From: Priestia koreensis
GTDB lineage: Bacteria > Bacillota > Bacilli > Bacillales > Bacillaceae_H
DNA length: 64,000 nt
NCBI RefSeq assembly: GCF_001274935.1
Contig: NZ_LILC01000010.1
Span: 46,253-110,252 of the forward strand
Direction of reading: 5' to 3'
Positions 17,790-26,500 of this stretch are shown here, piece by piece. Below the pieces are notes generated by a model. That model ran no database searches, had not been told where the DNA came from, and saw only the letters and a program-made list of their open reading frames with translations. Both the position numbers and the translations under genes were made by a program. The number at the start of each line of letters is the position of its first letter. Positions within the stretch are counted from its first letter, which is position 1.

Positions 17790-18902
17790 ATGTTTATGAA
17801 ATCAAAATTTCAATTTTGGACATTTCAAATTTTAATGATTGTTCTTATTATCTTTATCTGTACGAAGATGTCCTTTTTATTCACACCGATTGTTGTGTTT
17901 ATTTCAACAATCTTCCTACCAATTATCGTAGCAGGGTTTCTATACTTCCTGTTCAGTCCTGTAGTCGGGTTTTTACAGAAAATAAAAATTCCGAAAGTGT
18001 TGGCTATTTTGCTTCTTTATATTGTATTCATCGGAATTATTACACTAATTGTTAATTTAGTAGGACCACTTTTGGTATCACAAATTACGGAGTTAATTAA
18101 TAGCATCCCAAAAAATATTGATAAAATTCAAAGCTACATGAACCACTTGTCTCATACAAAATGGTTCAAGTGGACAATAAATCAAGATTATGTACCGCTT
18201 GATAAGGCAAAAGACTGGGCAATGAATGCTTCGCCTGGATCATCAAATACAGTGACAAACAGTCTCCAAAACATTTTTGGAATGGTCACAAACGTTGCGT
18301 TAACGATTGTAACGGTACCGTTCATTTTGTTTTATATGTTAAAGGACGGAAATCGACTTCCAAAGGCAACAATGCGTTTCTTCCCAGCCTCTTATCGTGA
18401 AGAGGGTCTAACAATTATGGAAGAAATGAACAAAACCCTTGCTGTTTACATTCAAGGACAAATGCTTGTTGCGCTATTCGTGGCCGTTGTTACTTCAATC
18501 GGATATTTTATTATCGGGTTAAAATATGCGCTTCTTCTAGGAGTGTTAGTAGGGATTACAAACATCATCCCATATCTAGGACCATTCATCGGAGTTACAC
18601 CAGCTGTTATTATTGGGCTGTTGGACTCACCTTTTAAGGCGGTATTGGTGATTGTCGTTGTTGTAATCGTGCAACAGCTAGATGGACACTTAATTTCACC
18701 GTTAGTGATTGGAAAACGATTGGACACGCATCCGTTGACCATTATCGTTTTACTATTAGTTGCAGGGAAACTAGCAGGACCTATTGGCATGATTTTAGCG
18801 ATTCCAACGTATGCGGTAGCAAAAACGGTCATTCTACATTTGGCACGATTGATAAAATTGCAAAGACGCTATAAAAAATTAAATCATGAGCCGATCGAGT
18901 AG
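17790..18902 (+). CDS. AI-2E-family (TqsA/YdiK-like) membrane transporter
   Basis: A 370-residue polytopic protein of the AI-2 exporter superfamily. There are about eight hydrophobic helices with a soluble loop at residues ~100-160, then the conserved GVLVGITNIIPYLGPFIG and the QQLDGHLISPLVIGKRLDTHPL signature. Members export small molecules or exchange ions, and some Bacillus members act as Na+/H+ antiporters, so the substrate cannot be assigned. Start ATG at 17790 has AGGAGA 8 bases upstream; a second ATG lies two codons on. It ends at a strong terminator. Confidence 0.88.
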   Translation: MFMKSKFQFWTFQILMIVLIIFICTKMSFLFTPIVVFISTIFLPIIVAGFLYFLFSPVVGFLQKIKIPKVLAILLLYIVFIGIITLIVNLVGPLLVSQITELINSIPKNIDKIQSYMNHLSHTKWFKWTINQDYVPLDKAKDWAMNASPGSSNTVTNSLQNIFGMVTNVALTIVTVPFILFYMLKDGNRLPKATMRFFPASYREEGLTIMEEMNKTLAVYIQGQMLVALFVAVVTSIGYFIIGLKYALLLGVLVGITNIIPYLGPFIGVTPAVIIGLLDSPFKAVLVIVVVVIVQQLDGHLISPLVIGKRLDTHPLTIIVLLLVAGKLAGPIGMILAIPTYAVAKTVILHLARLIKLQRRYKKLNHEPIE

Positions 18903-18922
18903 AGACTATGATAGAATAATAA

Positions 18923-18951
18923 AAAAGACAGCCGCAAAAGCTGTCTTTTTT
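18923..18951 (+). terminator. terminator after the AI-2E-family gene
   Basis: AAAAGACAGC, 7-nt loop, GCTGTCTTTTTT. Confidence 0.85.
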
Positions 18952-19212
18952 CTGTTGTTTTTTGTGGGAAAAAGTAAATTGTAATAACAAAGGCCTACAG
19001 TTTCGACAAAAAATTTACAAACGAATATAATAATAAAATTTGAAACTATGATAAAAAAATTCAATAATTATTTTTCTGGAAAAACAATTTTAAAACTTAT
19101 GGGAAGAATAAAAACCCATACAAACGGCATTTTAACAATAAATTAACATAAAATTAGTTGAAAATGTAATATAATATCTCTTCCATCATCGACATTATAT
19201 GTAAAAATAGTC

Positions 19213-19241
19213 TTGACATATAGTAGATATATCCATAATAA
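19213..19241 (+). promoter_or_regulatory. candidate sigma-A promoter for the peptide ABC operon
   Basis: TTGACA, 17 bases, TAATAA. A better -10 (CATAAT) would need a 15-base spacer. It is the best match in the AT-rich gap. Confidence 0.45.
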
Positions 19242-19264
19242 TAATATTAATAAAATATATTTAA

Positions 19265-19279
19265 ATTTTTCCGAAATTT
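19265..19279 (+). promoter_or_regulatory. possible CodY box
   Basis: ATTTTTCCGAAATTT matches 12 of 15 bases of AATTTTCWGAAAATT and lies just downstream of the promoter candidate. CodY commonly controls peptide permeases, but chance matches are common in DNA this AT-rich. Confidence 0.35.
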
Positions 19280-19418
19280 TAAATTATAAAAATAATTCGG
19301 GAACATTCCTACTAACTATATTCGGTACAAAAGTCACCTTTTATATAAACCAAATGCGCTTTTAATTATCTAACTTTTCTGACATGGTAATGACAGGCAA
19401 TGAGGTAGAAGGTGCATC

Positions 19419-19607
19419 TTGCTAATTAAAAAAAGAAAAAGCAGGAACACAGGCAATAATTCATTGCTTCAAAAACCAAGTATAAATGTAGGGATAGTTG
19501 TATTAGAAGCTGAAAAATATCAGCTGGTCAAGCAAACGATCACTCTTGTCAAAAAGATCTTGGGAACTACAACAGTTCTTATCGTGACAGAAGTAACAGG
19601 AGGCTAG
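19419..19607 (+). CDS. 62-codon ORF of unknown function before the peptide ABC operon
   Basis: A TTG-initiated 62-codon frame with GAAGGTG 5 bases upstream. It has a basic N-terminus (LLIKKRKSRNTGNN) and a hydrophobic, valine/isoleucine-rich second half (VGIVVLEAEKYQLVKQ). Its last codons contain the AGGAGG ribosome binding site of the ATPase gene 3 bases downstream, so translation would be coupled to it. I do not recognise the family. It could be a regulatory leader peptide, a remnant of a larger gene, or a chance frame. Confidence 0.35.
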   Translation: MLIKKRKSRNTGNNSLLQKPSINVGIVVLEAEKYQLVKQTITLVKKILGTTTVLIVTEVTGG

Positions 19608-19609
19608 TT

Positions 19610-20638
19610 ATGGGGGAACATTTGTTAGAAATTAAAAATTTATCAACATCGTTTAAAATTAAAGACAAGTATTATGCAGCTGTTGATGATGTATCCATTA
19701 CGGTCAATTCGAACGAAATTGTAGCTATAGTAGGGGAATCTGGATGTGGAAAAAGTGCTTTGGCTCTTTCTATTAACAGGTTGCATAATAGTGAAAGAAC
19801 AAAGATGGATGGAAAAATCTTATATAAAGGTAAAGATGTTTTAAGTCTATCTAATGCTCAAATGAATAAGTATAGAGGGAAAGAAATTAGTATGATCTTT
19901 CAGGAGCCGTTAACAGCTCTTAATCCTCTAATGACTATAGGGAAACAAATTGAAGAGAGTTTATCTTATCATACTGATCTTTCGAAAAATCAGCGAAAAG
20001 ATCGCGCATGTGAACTGTTAGATCAAGTTGGGATTCCGAAACCAGAACTGACGTACAAGCAGTTTCCACATGAACTATCCGGTGGGATGAGACAACGTGC
20101 GATGATTGCAATCGCGATTGCTTGTAATCCGTCGCTTATCATTGCGGATGAACCAACAACAGCGTTAGACGTAACGATTCAAGCGCAAATTTTAGATTTA
20201 CTTAAATCGATTCAAGAAGCAAATGGTATGGGAGTTGTTCTCATTACGCATGATTTAAGTGTTGTAGCTGAAGTAGCAGATCGAGTGGTTGTGATGTACG
20301 CGGGGCAAGTAATTGAAACAGGGACAGTTGATGAAATATTTAATCGTCCTCAACACCCATATACACGTTCACTACTAAACTCAGTTCCTACTACAACAAG
20401 TGTTCAAAATCGTCTTCATGTTATTGAAGGAGTTGTGCCGTCTCTTGTGAACCTTCCAAGAAAAGGCTGTCGCTTCAAAGGCCGTATTCCATGGATTGAA
20501 GATGGACTGCATGAGGAAACTCCGGAACTTCACGAAGTATTTCCTGGCCATCATGTAAGATGTACATGCTATAAGCACTTCTATTTCAAAAATGCTGAAG
20601 GAGAAGAGATCAACCATGACATTGCTCAGAGTAAATAA
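19610..20638 (+). CDS. appD: peptide ABC transporter ATPase, AppD/OppD/DppD type
   Basis: A 342-residue ATPase, one of two nucleotide-binding subunits of a peptide importer. Walker A is GESGCGKSAL, the Q-loop FQEPLTALNP, the signature LSGGMRQRAMIAIAIA and Walker B LIIADEPTTALD. The C-terminal oligopeptide-ABC extension is present, but its Cys cluster is unusual: GCRFKGRIPW has lost the usual second Cys (normally RC in HPRC), while CTCY remains. It opens a D-F-B-C-A operon; App of B. subtilis has order D-F-A-B-C, so the symbol is tentative. The ribosome binding site is AGGAGG within the preceding small ORF. Confidence 0.85.
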   Translation: MGEHLLEIKNLSTSFKIKDKYYAAVDDVSITVNSNEIVAIVGESGCGKSALALSINRLHNSERTKMDGKILYKGKDVLSLSNAQMNKYRGKEISMIFQEPLTALNPLMTIGKQIEESLSYHTDLSKNQRKDRACELLDQVGIPKPELTYKQFPHELSGGMRQRAMIAIAIACNPSLIIADEPTTALDVTIQAQILDLLKSIQEANGMGVVLITHDLSVVAEVADRVVVMYAGQVIETGTVDEIFNRPQHPYTRSLLNSVPTTTSVQNRLHVIEGVVPSLVNLPRKGCRFKGRIPWIEDGLHEETPELHEVFPGHHVRCTCYKHFYFKNAEGEEINHDIAQSK

Positions 20639-21542
20639 CCTAAAGGTTCATTTCCCTGTAAAGGGCGGTTTCTTTAAACGAGTTGTGGGCCATGTAAAGG
20701 CCGTTGATGACGTTTCATTTGAACTACAGGCTGGTGAAACGTACGGATTAGTAGGGGAATCAGGAAGTGGAAAATCAACTACTGGTAAAGCAATTATGGG
20801 ATTAAACAAGATTACTAGTGGAGAAGTTCACTTTGGGGGTAAAGACCTTGCTTCTCTAAGTAGAAGCGAGTTTAAACCGTACAAAAAAGACATTCAGATG
20901 ATTTTTCAGGATCCATATTCATCTTTAAATCCTAAAAAACGTCTCATTGATATCATATCAGAACCAATTCGTAATTTTGAGCGCATGTCTCCTACCGAGG
21001 AGAGAAGGATGGTTCAGGAATATTTAAGTAAAGTAGGATTACCATCGGATGCAATCTTTAAATATCCTCATGAATTTTCTGGGGGACAAAGACAGCGGAT
21101 TGGAATTGCTAGAGCTCTTACATTAAAGCCGAAGCTAATTATTGCAGATGAGCCCGTATCGGCATTAGACGTATCTGTACAAGCTCAGGTGCTGAATTTC
21201 TTACAAGATTTGCAAAAGGAATTTAACCTCACATACCTATTTATAGGTCATGACTTAGGGGTAATCCGACATATGTGTACACGAATGGGCGTTATGTATC
21301 GAGGCCGCCTTGTTGAAGAAGGAACGAGTGACGAAATATATGAAAATCCTCAGCACATCTACACGAAGAGACTAATTGCGGCTATTCCTGATATTCGACC
21401 GGAATATCGAGAGCAATCAGTTAACTTTAGAAGAGATGTGGCTAAGGAATATAAAGAGTCATACAATACTTATTTCGACAAAGATGGTAGAGCATTCGAC
21501 TTGCAGCCTGTTTCAAATACACATCGAGTCGCATTGCCATAA
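20616..21542 (+). CDS. appF: peptide ABC transporter ATPase, AppF/OppF type
   Basis: A 308-residue second ATPase subunit. Walker A GESGSGKSTTGKAI, Q-loop IFQDPYSSLNPKKR, signature FSGGQRQRIGIARAL and Walker B LIIADEPVSALD are all intact. It pairs with the preceding ATPase to form the nucleotide-binding dimer of the importer. I start it at ATG 20616, giving MTLLRVNNLKVHFPV, which is the family's usual N-terminus; it overlaps the upstream gene by 23 bp and GGAGAAGAG precedes it. An ATG at 20592 would overlap that ribosome binding site. The C-terminus is shorter and lacks the Cys motif, as usual for F subunits. Confidence 0.87.
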   Translation: MTLLRVNNLKVHFPVKGGFFKRVVGHVKAVDDVSFELQAGETYGLVGESGSGKSTTGKAIMGLNKITSGEVHFGGKDLASLSRSEFKPYKKDIQMIFQDPYSSLNPKKRLIDIISEPIRNFERMSPTEERRMVQEYLSKVGLPSDAIFKYPHEFSGGQRQRIGIARALTLKPKLIIADEPVSALDVSVQAQVLNFLQDLQKEFNLTYLFIGHDLGVIRHMCTRMGVMYRGRLVEEGTSDEIYENPQHIYTKRLIAAIPDIRPEYREQSVNFRRDVAKEYKESYNTYFDKDGRAFDLQPVSNTHRVALP

Positions 21543-21556
21543 GGAGAGGGAAAATT

Positions 21557-22522
21557 ATGATAAAACTAATTTTACGACGCATATTGATTATGATCCCTCA
21601 GCTTTTTATTGTCAGTATTTTAGTCTTCTGTTTAGCGAAAGCGATGCCAGGAGATGCTCTGACAGGTAGAGCGCAGAATCCAAATGCAGATCCTGCTTCT
21701 ATAGCTGAACAACGTGAAAAGCTAGGGTTAAATGATGCTGTTCCCGTTCAATATGTGCGGTGGATTAAAAATGTTGCACAAGGAGATTTCGGTAAATCAT
21801 ATACTCATAAATTACCAGTAACAGAGATTGTTGGTGATCGATTAGTAAATACGATTTGGCTAGGAATTTTGACACTTATTTTAACCTATGCATTAGCTAT
21901 TCCAATGGGAATTATAAGTGGGCGCTGGAATGATAGGTGGCCTGATAAAATTGTCACTGGATACAACTATTTAACATTTGCAACACCGTTATTTATCTTT
22001 GCACTTGTTGTTTTATTCTTATTTGGATTTAAGTGGGATTTGTTCCCTACGGGAGGATCGATTGATCCTCAGGTTGAATCAGGAACGTTTGCATATTTCT
22101 TAAGTAAAATTAATCATATGATTTTACCTGCGTTCTCTCAGGCACTAATTGCCACAACCGTTACCGTGCAATATTTACGTAATGAAATTATTGAAACAAA
22201 GTTTAAGGATTTCCCACGAACAGCACGTTCAAAAGGGGTACCTGAATCAAAAGTATACTCTAGCCATATCTTAAGAAACTCCCTATTACCGGTTGCAGCC
22301 TTTTTAGGATATGAAATCACAGGTGTAATTGGAGGAGCGGTTTTCGTTGAAAACATCTTTAGTTACCCTGGAATTGGCCAGCTATTTGTCTCATCTATTA
22401 ATTTGCGTGACTACAGTGTCGTAACAGCTCTTGTCTTGATGACGAGTCTTGCTTCGCTAGTTGGAACGCTTTTATCAGATATGATTTTAAGCTGGGTAGA
22501 TCCAAGGATTCGCATCGAGTAG
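21557..22522 (+). CDS. appB: peptide ABC transporter permease, AppB/OppB type
   Basis: A 321-residue membrane permease with an N-terminal helix (LILRRILIMIPQLFIVSILV), a periplasm-side domain and five further helices. The ATPase-coupling EAA-type loop reads ARSKGVPESKVYSSHILRN, and the C-terminal block GGAVFVENIFSYPGIGQL is diagnostic of the DppB/OppB family. It begins 14 bp after the preceding ATPase gene with AAGGAGAGGG upstream. Together with the next gene it forms the transmembrane heterodimer. Peptide specificity cannot be read from the sequence. Confidence 0.9.
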   Translation: MIKLILRRILIMIPQLFIVSILVFCLAKAMPGDALTGRAQNPNADPASIAEQREKLGLNDAVPVQYVRWIKNVAQGDFGKSYTHKLPVTEIVGDRLVNTIWLGILTLILTYALAIPMGIISGRWNDRWPDKIVTGYNYLTFATPLFIFALVVLFLFGFKWDLFPTGGSIDPQVESGTFAYFLSKINHMILPAFSQALIATTVTVQYLRNEIIETKFKDFPRTARSKGVPESKVYSSHILRNSLLPVAAFLGYEITGVIGGAVFVENIFSYPGIGQLFVSSINLRDYSVVTALVLMTSLASLVGTLLSDMILSWVDPRIRIE

Positions 22523-22535
22523 GGGGGAAATAAAT

Positions 22536-23438
22536 ATGGAAGTAGTAAGAAAAGATGCCGCTATTGAAAAAATAGAAAAAAGTCCTTCGGGATTTAGAAT
22601 TGTTTGGAATGAATTTAAAAAAGATAAATTGGCAATGGGATCTCTTATCCTATTGACACTTATTTTAATAGCAGTATACGGAGTTTCAGTTATTTTGAGT
22701 CAAGATGAAATTGTTAAAATTGACTTTTTTGCAATCTATCAAGAACCTTCATCTTATCATTGGTTAGGTACTGATTATGGTGGTCGTGACATTTTTGGTC
22801 AGTTGATCATTGGTACGCGAAACTCCTTCACAATTGGGTTATGTATTACTTTAATCACTGTGTTTATTGGTCTTACTTTAGGATTACTAGCAGGATATTT
22901 TGGCGGAGTAGTAGACAATATTATCATGCGTATTATTGATTTTATTTTGGCTCTACCATTCTTAATGCTTGTTATCGTGTTTGTAGTAGTAATTCCTGAA
23001 TTTTCAATATTGAACTTTATTCTGATCATGTCCGCATTTTTATGGGTAGGTAAAGCGAGGCTTATACGATCAAAAGTTTTGGCTGAAAGAGAGTTAGATT
23101 ACGTAGCAGCGTCTCAGACGTTAGGAACCCCTCATTGGAAAATTATTCTTTTTCAAATTCTTCCTAACGTAAGTTCACTCATTGTAGTTAACTTTACACT
23201 AAACCTTGCAGGGAATATTGGGATTGAGTCTGGTTTAACCTATCTAGGATTTGGTTTGCCAGAGAGTAGTCCGAGCTTAGGGACATTAGTAAGTTATGCA
23301 AGTAATCCAGAAGTTTTACAGAATAAATGGTGGGTGTGGGTACCAGCATCAGCAATGATTTTAGTTCTGATGTTAAGTATAAATTTTATCGGCCAAGCTT
23401 TAAATAGAGCGGCTGACGCTAGACAGAGAAAAGCCTAA
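22536..23438 (+). CDS. appC: peptide ABC transporter permease, AppC/OppC type
   Basis: A 300-residue second permease. After a soluble N-terminal stretch come the first helix (SLILLTLILIAVYGVSVIL), the LGTDYGGRDIFGQLIIGTRN motif typical of OppC/DppC proteins, and the coupling loop AASQTLGTPHWKIILFQILP. About six helices in all. It follows appB by 13 bp with AGGGGGG before the ATG, so the whole D-F-B-C-A set is one transcript. Confidence 0.9.
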   Translation: MEVVRKDAAIEKIEKSPSGFRIVWNEFKKDKLAMGSLILLTLILIAVYGVSVILSQDEIVKIDFFAIYQEPSSYHWLGTDYGGRDIFGQLIIGTRNSFTIGLCITLITVFIGLTLGLLAGYFGGVVDNIIMRIIDFILALPFLMLVIVFVVVIPEFSILNFILIMSAFLWVGKARLIRSKVLAERELDYVAASQTLGTPHWKIILFQILPNVSSLIVVNFTLNLAGNIGIESGLTYLGFGLPESSPSLGTLVSYASNPEVLQNKWWVWVPASAMILVLMLSINFIGQALNRAADARQRKA

Positions 23439-23454
23439 AAGGGGGAAAAATAGT

Positions 23455-25248
23455 ATGGGAATCAAATCAGTTAGAAAAGTTTTAAGTACATTAGCCGTAT
23501 CATCACTTTTGTTAGCTGCTTGTGGTGGTAATGAAGAAGGAAGCGGTAAGAGCACAAATGGAACACCAAGTGGACCACCTCCTAAGAAAGTTGAAACTTC
23601 TAAATTTTCCACTAGCTTAAAGAATGATAAAGACGAGGTTAAAGGTGGAACATTTACTTACGGTCTAGTTTCTGACACTCCTTTTGAAGGAGTTTTAAAC
23701 CTAGCGTATTATGAAGGGGCACCAGACGCAGAGGTGTTACAATTCTTTGATGAGCCATTATTAGAAACAGATGATAACTATATATACAATCAAGATGGAG
23801 CAGCGACGTATGAATTATCCAACGAGGATAAAACAATTACGTTAAAAATCAGAGACAATGTCAACTGGCATAACGGTGATCCTGTAACAGCTGAAGACTT
23901 GGAGTATGCTTATGAAGTAATTGGCAATAAGAAGTATACTGGTCCACGTTACGATGCACAAATGCAAGGTATTGAAGGTATGACAGAATATCATGATGGA
24001 AAAGCTGATAAAATTTCAGGTGTCAAAGTGGTTGACGATAAAACAATTTCAATCACATTTAAAGAAGCAAACCCTTCTGTATTAACTGGGTTATGGACAA
24101 CACCGCTGCCTAAAAAATACTTAGCAGGTATTCCGATTGATAAACTTGATAGTTCTGATCAAATTCGCAAAAACCCAATCGGGTTCGGACCATTCAAAAT
24201 CAAAAAAATGGTTCCAGGAGAGTCTGTTGAATTTGAACGTAATGATGATTACTATAGAGGAAAGCCAAAGCTTGATAAAGTATTACTAAAAGTAGTTAAT
24301 CCTGCAACTGCTGTTGCATCTCTTCAAAAAGGTGACATCGACTACGCAGAAATTTCAGCTGATAGCTATGAGTCAGCTGAAAAATTAAAAAATATCAATA
24401 TTATTGGTAAAACAGGATTAGCTTACACTTATATTGGGTTTAAATTAGGTCATTATGACACTAAAAATGGCGTCAATGTGATGGATAATCCGAAGTTTGC
24501 TGACAAGCGTGTTCGTCAAGCATTTGGTTATGCAATGGACAACAAAACGGTTGGTGAGCGTTTCTATAAAGGGTTACGTTTCCCAGCTAATACGGTAATT
24601 CCACCATCTTTCCCGAAATATCATGATGATAAAGTAAAAGGATTCGACTATGATCCAGAGAAAGCGAAGAAGTTGTTGGATGAAGCTGGATACAAAGATA
24701 CAGATGGCGATGGTTTACGTGAAGATCCAGACGGAAAGAAATTCAAAATTAACTTTGCTTCTATGAGTGGTGGGGACATTGCCGAGCCATTAGCTAAATA
24801 TTATATCCAAGCATGGAAAGCAGTAGGATTAGATGTCCAGCTACTAGATGGCCGTCTACATGAATTTAACTCTTTCTATGATATGTTAGAAAAAGATGAT
24901 CCGAAAGTGGATATCTATCAAGGTGCTTGGGGAACTGGTTCAGATCCAGATCCATCTGGAATTTGGGACAAAACGGCTCCATTTAACTACAACCGCTGGG
25001 TAAGTGATGAAAACCAAAAATTATTAAAAGAAGGTATTTCTCCAAAAGCGTTCGATGAGAAATATCGCCAAGACGTATACAACAAGTGGCAAGAGCTAGT
25101 TGCAGATGAGGCACCATCTATCCCAACACTGTATCGTTTTGAAATCTTTGGATTTAACAAACGTGTCAAAGATTATAGCCTTGTTGGTGGTAAAGCAGAT
25201 GACTGGTGGAAAGTTTCTGTCACTGCTGATAAGCCAGAAACAAACTAA
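23455..25248 (+). CDS. appA: peptide ABC transporter substrate-binding lipoprotein
   Basis: A 597-residue extracytoplasmic solute-binding protein of the SBP_bac_5 family. A lipoprotein signal peptide ends at lipobox LLLAACGGN (Cys22), anchoring it to the outer face of the membrane. The family segment VKGGTFTYGLVSDTP starts the mature domain, with NWHNGDPVTAEDLEYAYEVI and RVRQAFGYAMDN further on. The length is typical of oligopeptide-binding proteins. It is last in the operon, starts after AAGGGGG and is followed by a terminator. A role in peptide uptake is firm; the exact ligand is not. Confidence 0.9.
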   Translation: MGIKSVRKVLSTLAVSSLLLAACGGNEEGSGKSTNGTPSGPPPKKVETSKFSTSLKNDKDEVKGGTFTYGLVSDTPFEGVLNLAYYEGAPDAEVLQFFDEPLLETDDNYIYNQDGAATYELSNEDKTITLKIRDNVNWHNGDPVTAEDLEYAYEVIGNKKYTGPRYDAQMQGIEGMTEYHDGKADKISGVKVVDDKTISITFKEANPSVLTGLWTTPLPKKYLAGIPIDKLDSSDQIRKNPIGFGPFKIKKMVPGESVEFERNDDYYRGKPKLDKVLLKVVNPATAVASLQKGDIDYAEISADSYESAEKLKNINIIGKTGLAYTYIGFKLGHYDTKNGVNVMDNPKFADKRVRQAFGYAMDNKTVGERFYKGLRFPANTVIPPSFPKYHDDKVKGFDYDPEKAKKLLDEAGYKDTDGDGLREDPDGKKFKINFASMSGGDIAEPLAKYYIQAWKAVGLDVQLLDGRLHEFNSFYDMLEKDDPKVDIYQGAWGTGSDPDPSGIWDKTAPFNYNRWVSDENQKLLKEGISPKAFDEKYRQDVYNKWQELVADEAPSIPTLYRFEIFGFNKRVKDYSLVGGKADDWWKVSVTADKPETN

Positions 25249-25261
25249 TAGTAATAACACT

Positions 25262-25292
25262 CAAGAGGCGAACATTCGCCTCTTGTTTTTTT
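25262..25292 (+). terminator. terminator of the peptide ABC operon
   Basis: CAAGAGGCGAA, short loop, TTCGCCTCTTG, then TTTTTTT. Confidence 0.85.
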
Positions 25293-26283
25293 AGATACGG
25301 ACAATCATTCGTCCAGTTAAGCTTCCTTCTAGAATTTGTGGTAACGCCTCAGGCAATTCACCGAGTGTAAGTTCACGGTGAACTGTATCTTCTAGCTGAG
25401 CAGGTTTTAGATCAGATGCCATACGTTCCCACAGCTTTCTACGTAATGACATAGGACAGTACACGGAATCAATGCCAAGTAAATTTACGCCCCGTAAAAT
25501 GAAGGGAAATACGGACGTGGGAACTTTGGCTCCACCTGTTAACCCACTGACTGCGACAGAACCGCCGTACTGTATTTTACTTAATATAGATGCCAGCTGC
25601 TTTCCACCAACAGGATCAACGGCTCCTGCCCATTGCTGACGATCGAGTGCTTTTAATTTTCCACTATACACATCATCTCTTGTTAAGACATTCGTTGCAC
25701 CAAGAGACGTTAGATAATCGCGTGCGGAACTCTTGCCGCTACTAGCCTCTACCGTATAACCACGCTTTGCAAGCATTGAAAGGGCTAGACTACCGACACC
25801 ACCTGTCGCCCCCGTTACAAGAACAGGCCCTTTTTCAGGCGTCAGTCCATTTTCTTCTAGACGATGAACAGAGAGAGCGGCTGTAAAACCGGCCGTTCCT
25901 AGGATCATCGCTTCTTTTAGCGTCAGTCCATCTGGGAGGGGAACGACCCAATCCGCTGGCACGCGCGCGTATTCACTGTAGCCACCAAAATGCGTTACGC
26001 CAATTTCATAGCTCGTTGCGATAACAGGGTCACCTTCTTGAAAACGCTCATCTGTAGAAGACATAACGATTCCTGCGAGATCAATTCCTGGCACAAACGG
26101 ATAAGACGACACGATCTTCCCGTCCGATGTTCCGGCTAAACCATCTTTATAATTGACGCCAGAATAATAGACTTTAATGAGTACATCTCCTTCAGGGAGA
26201 TCGCTTTGATTGAGCTCTTTTATCGAAAGAGAGAAATCTTCGTCTGTTTTATCTGCTACAAGTGCTTTAAATGTATGAATCAC
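25291..26283 (-). CDS. yhfP: YhdH/YhfP-family quinone oxidoreductase
   Basis: A 330-residue medium-chain reductase without zinc. It has the N-terminal segment YYSGVNYKDGLAG, FVPGIDLAGIV, the NADPH-binding loop VTGATGGVGSLALSML and the conserved GAVDPVGGKQLASILSKI. Relatives include B. subtilis YhfP and E. coli AcuI/YhdH (acryloyl-CoA reductase). I start it at GTG 26283, 8 bases after AAGGAG; a GTG three codons upstream overlaps that site. It is monocistronic and converges with the peptide ABC operon. The substrate could be a quinone or an enoyl thioester. Confidence 0.88.
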   Translation of the reverse strand: MIHTFKALVADKTDEDFSLSIKELNQSDLPEGDVLIKVYYSGVNYKDGLAGTSDGKIVSSYPFVPGIDLAGIVMSSTDERFQEGDPVIATSYEIGVTHFGGYSEYARVPADWVVPLPDGLTLKEAMILGTAGFTAALSVHRLEENGLTPEKGPVLVTGATGGVGSLALSMLAKRGYTVEASSGKSSARDYLTSLGATNVLTRDDVYSGKLKALDRQQWAGAVDPVGGKQLASILSKIQYGGSVAVSGLTGGAKVPTSVFPFILRGVNLLGIDSVYCPMSLRRKLWERMASDLKPAQLEDTVHRELTLGELPEALPQILEGSLTGRMIVRI

Positions 26284-26500
26284 GTGTATCACTCCTTAAA
26301 ATGAGAGAGTTAGTAATGATGTACCCCTTTTAAAAACATAAAATCATGAAATAATAAATTTTAAAAATTGATATGAATCTTTCTAAATAACTCGATAAGC
26401 CCTCCGTTTCATGGCTTCTACCTATGATACGTGATTTTTAAGCGGTTTTCTAATAAAATGAATGTAGGATTTATCGTGAGAAGTGGAAAGGAACGGATTT

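Larger units (their letters stand above)
18952..19418. other. AT-rich intergenic region before the peptide ABC operon
   Basis: A gap of about 470 bp, strikingly AT-rich, with no convincing ORF or structured RNA. It holds a promoter candidate and a CodY-like site (separate entries), and an imperfect inverted repeat CCGAAATTTT / AATAATTCGG at about 19271-19300. The length suggests substantial regulatory input for the operon. Confidence 0.5.

Noticed and set aside
26293..26500. Moco or tungstate riboswitch before modB
   Set aside because: No conserved core or stable multi-stem structure was seen in the ~200-bp gap.
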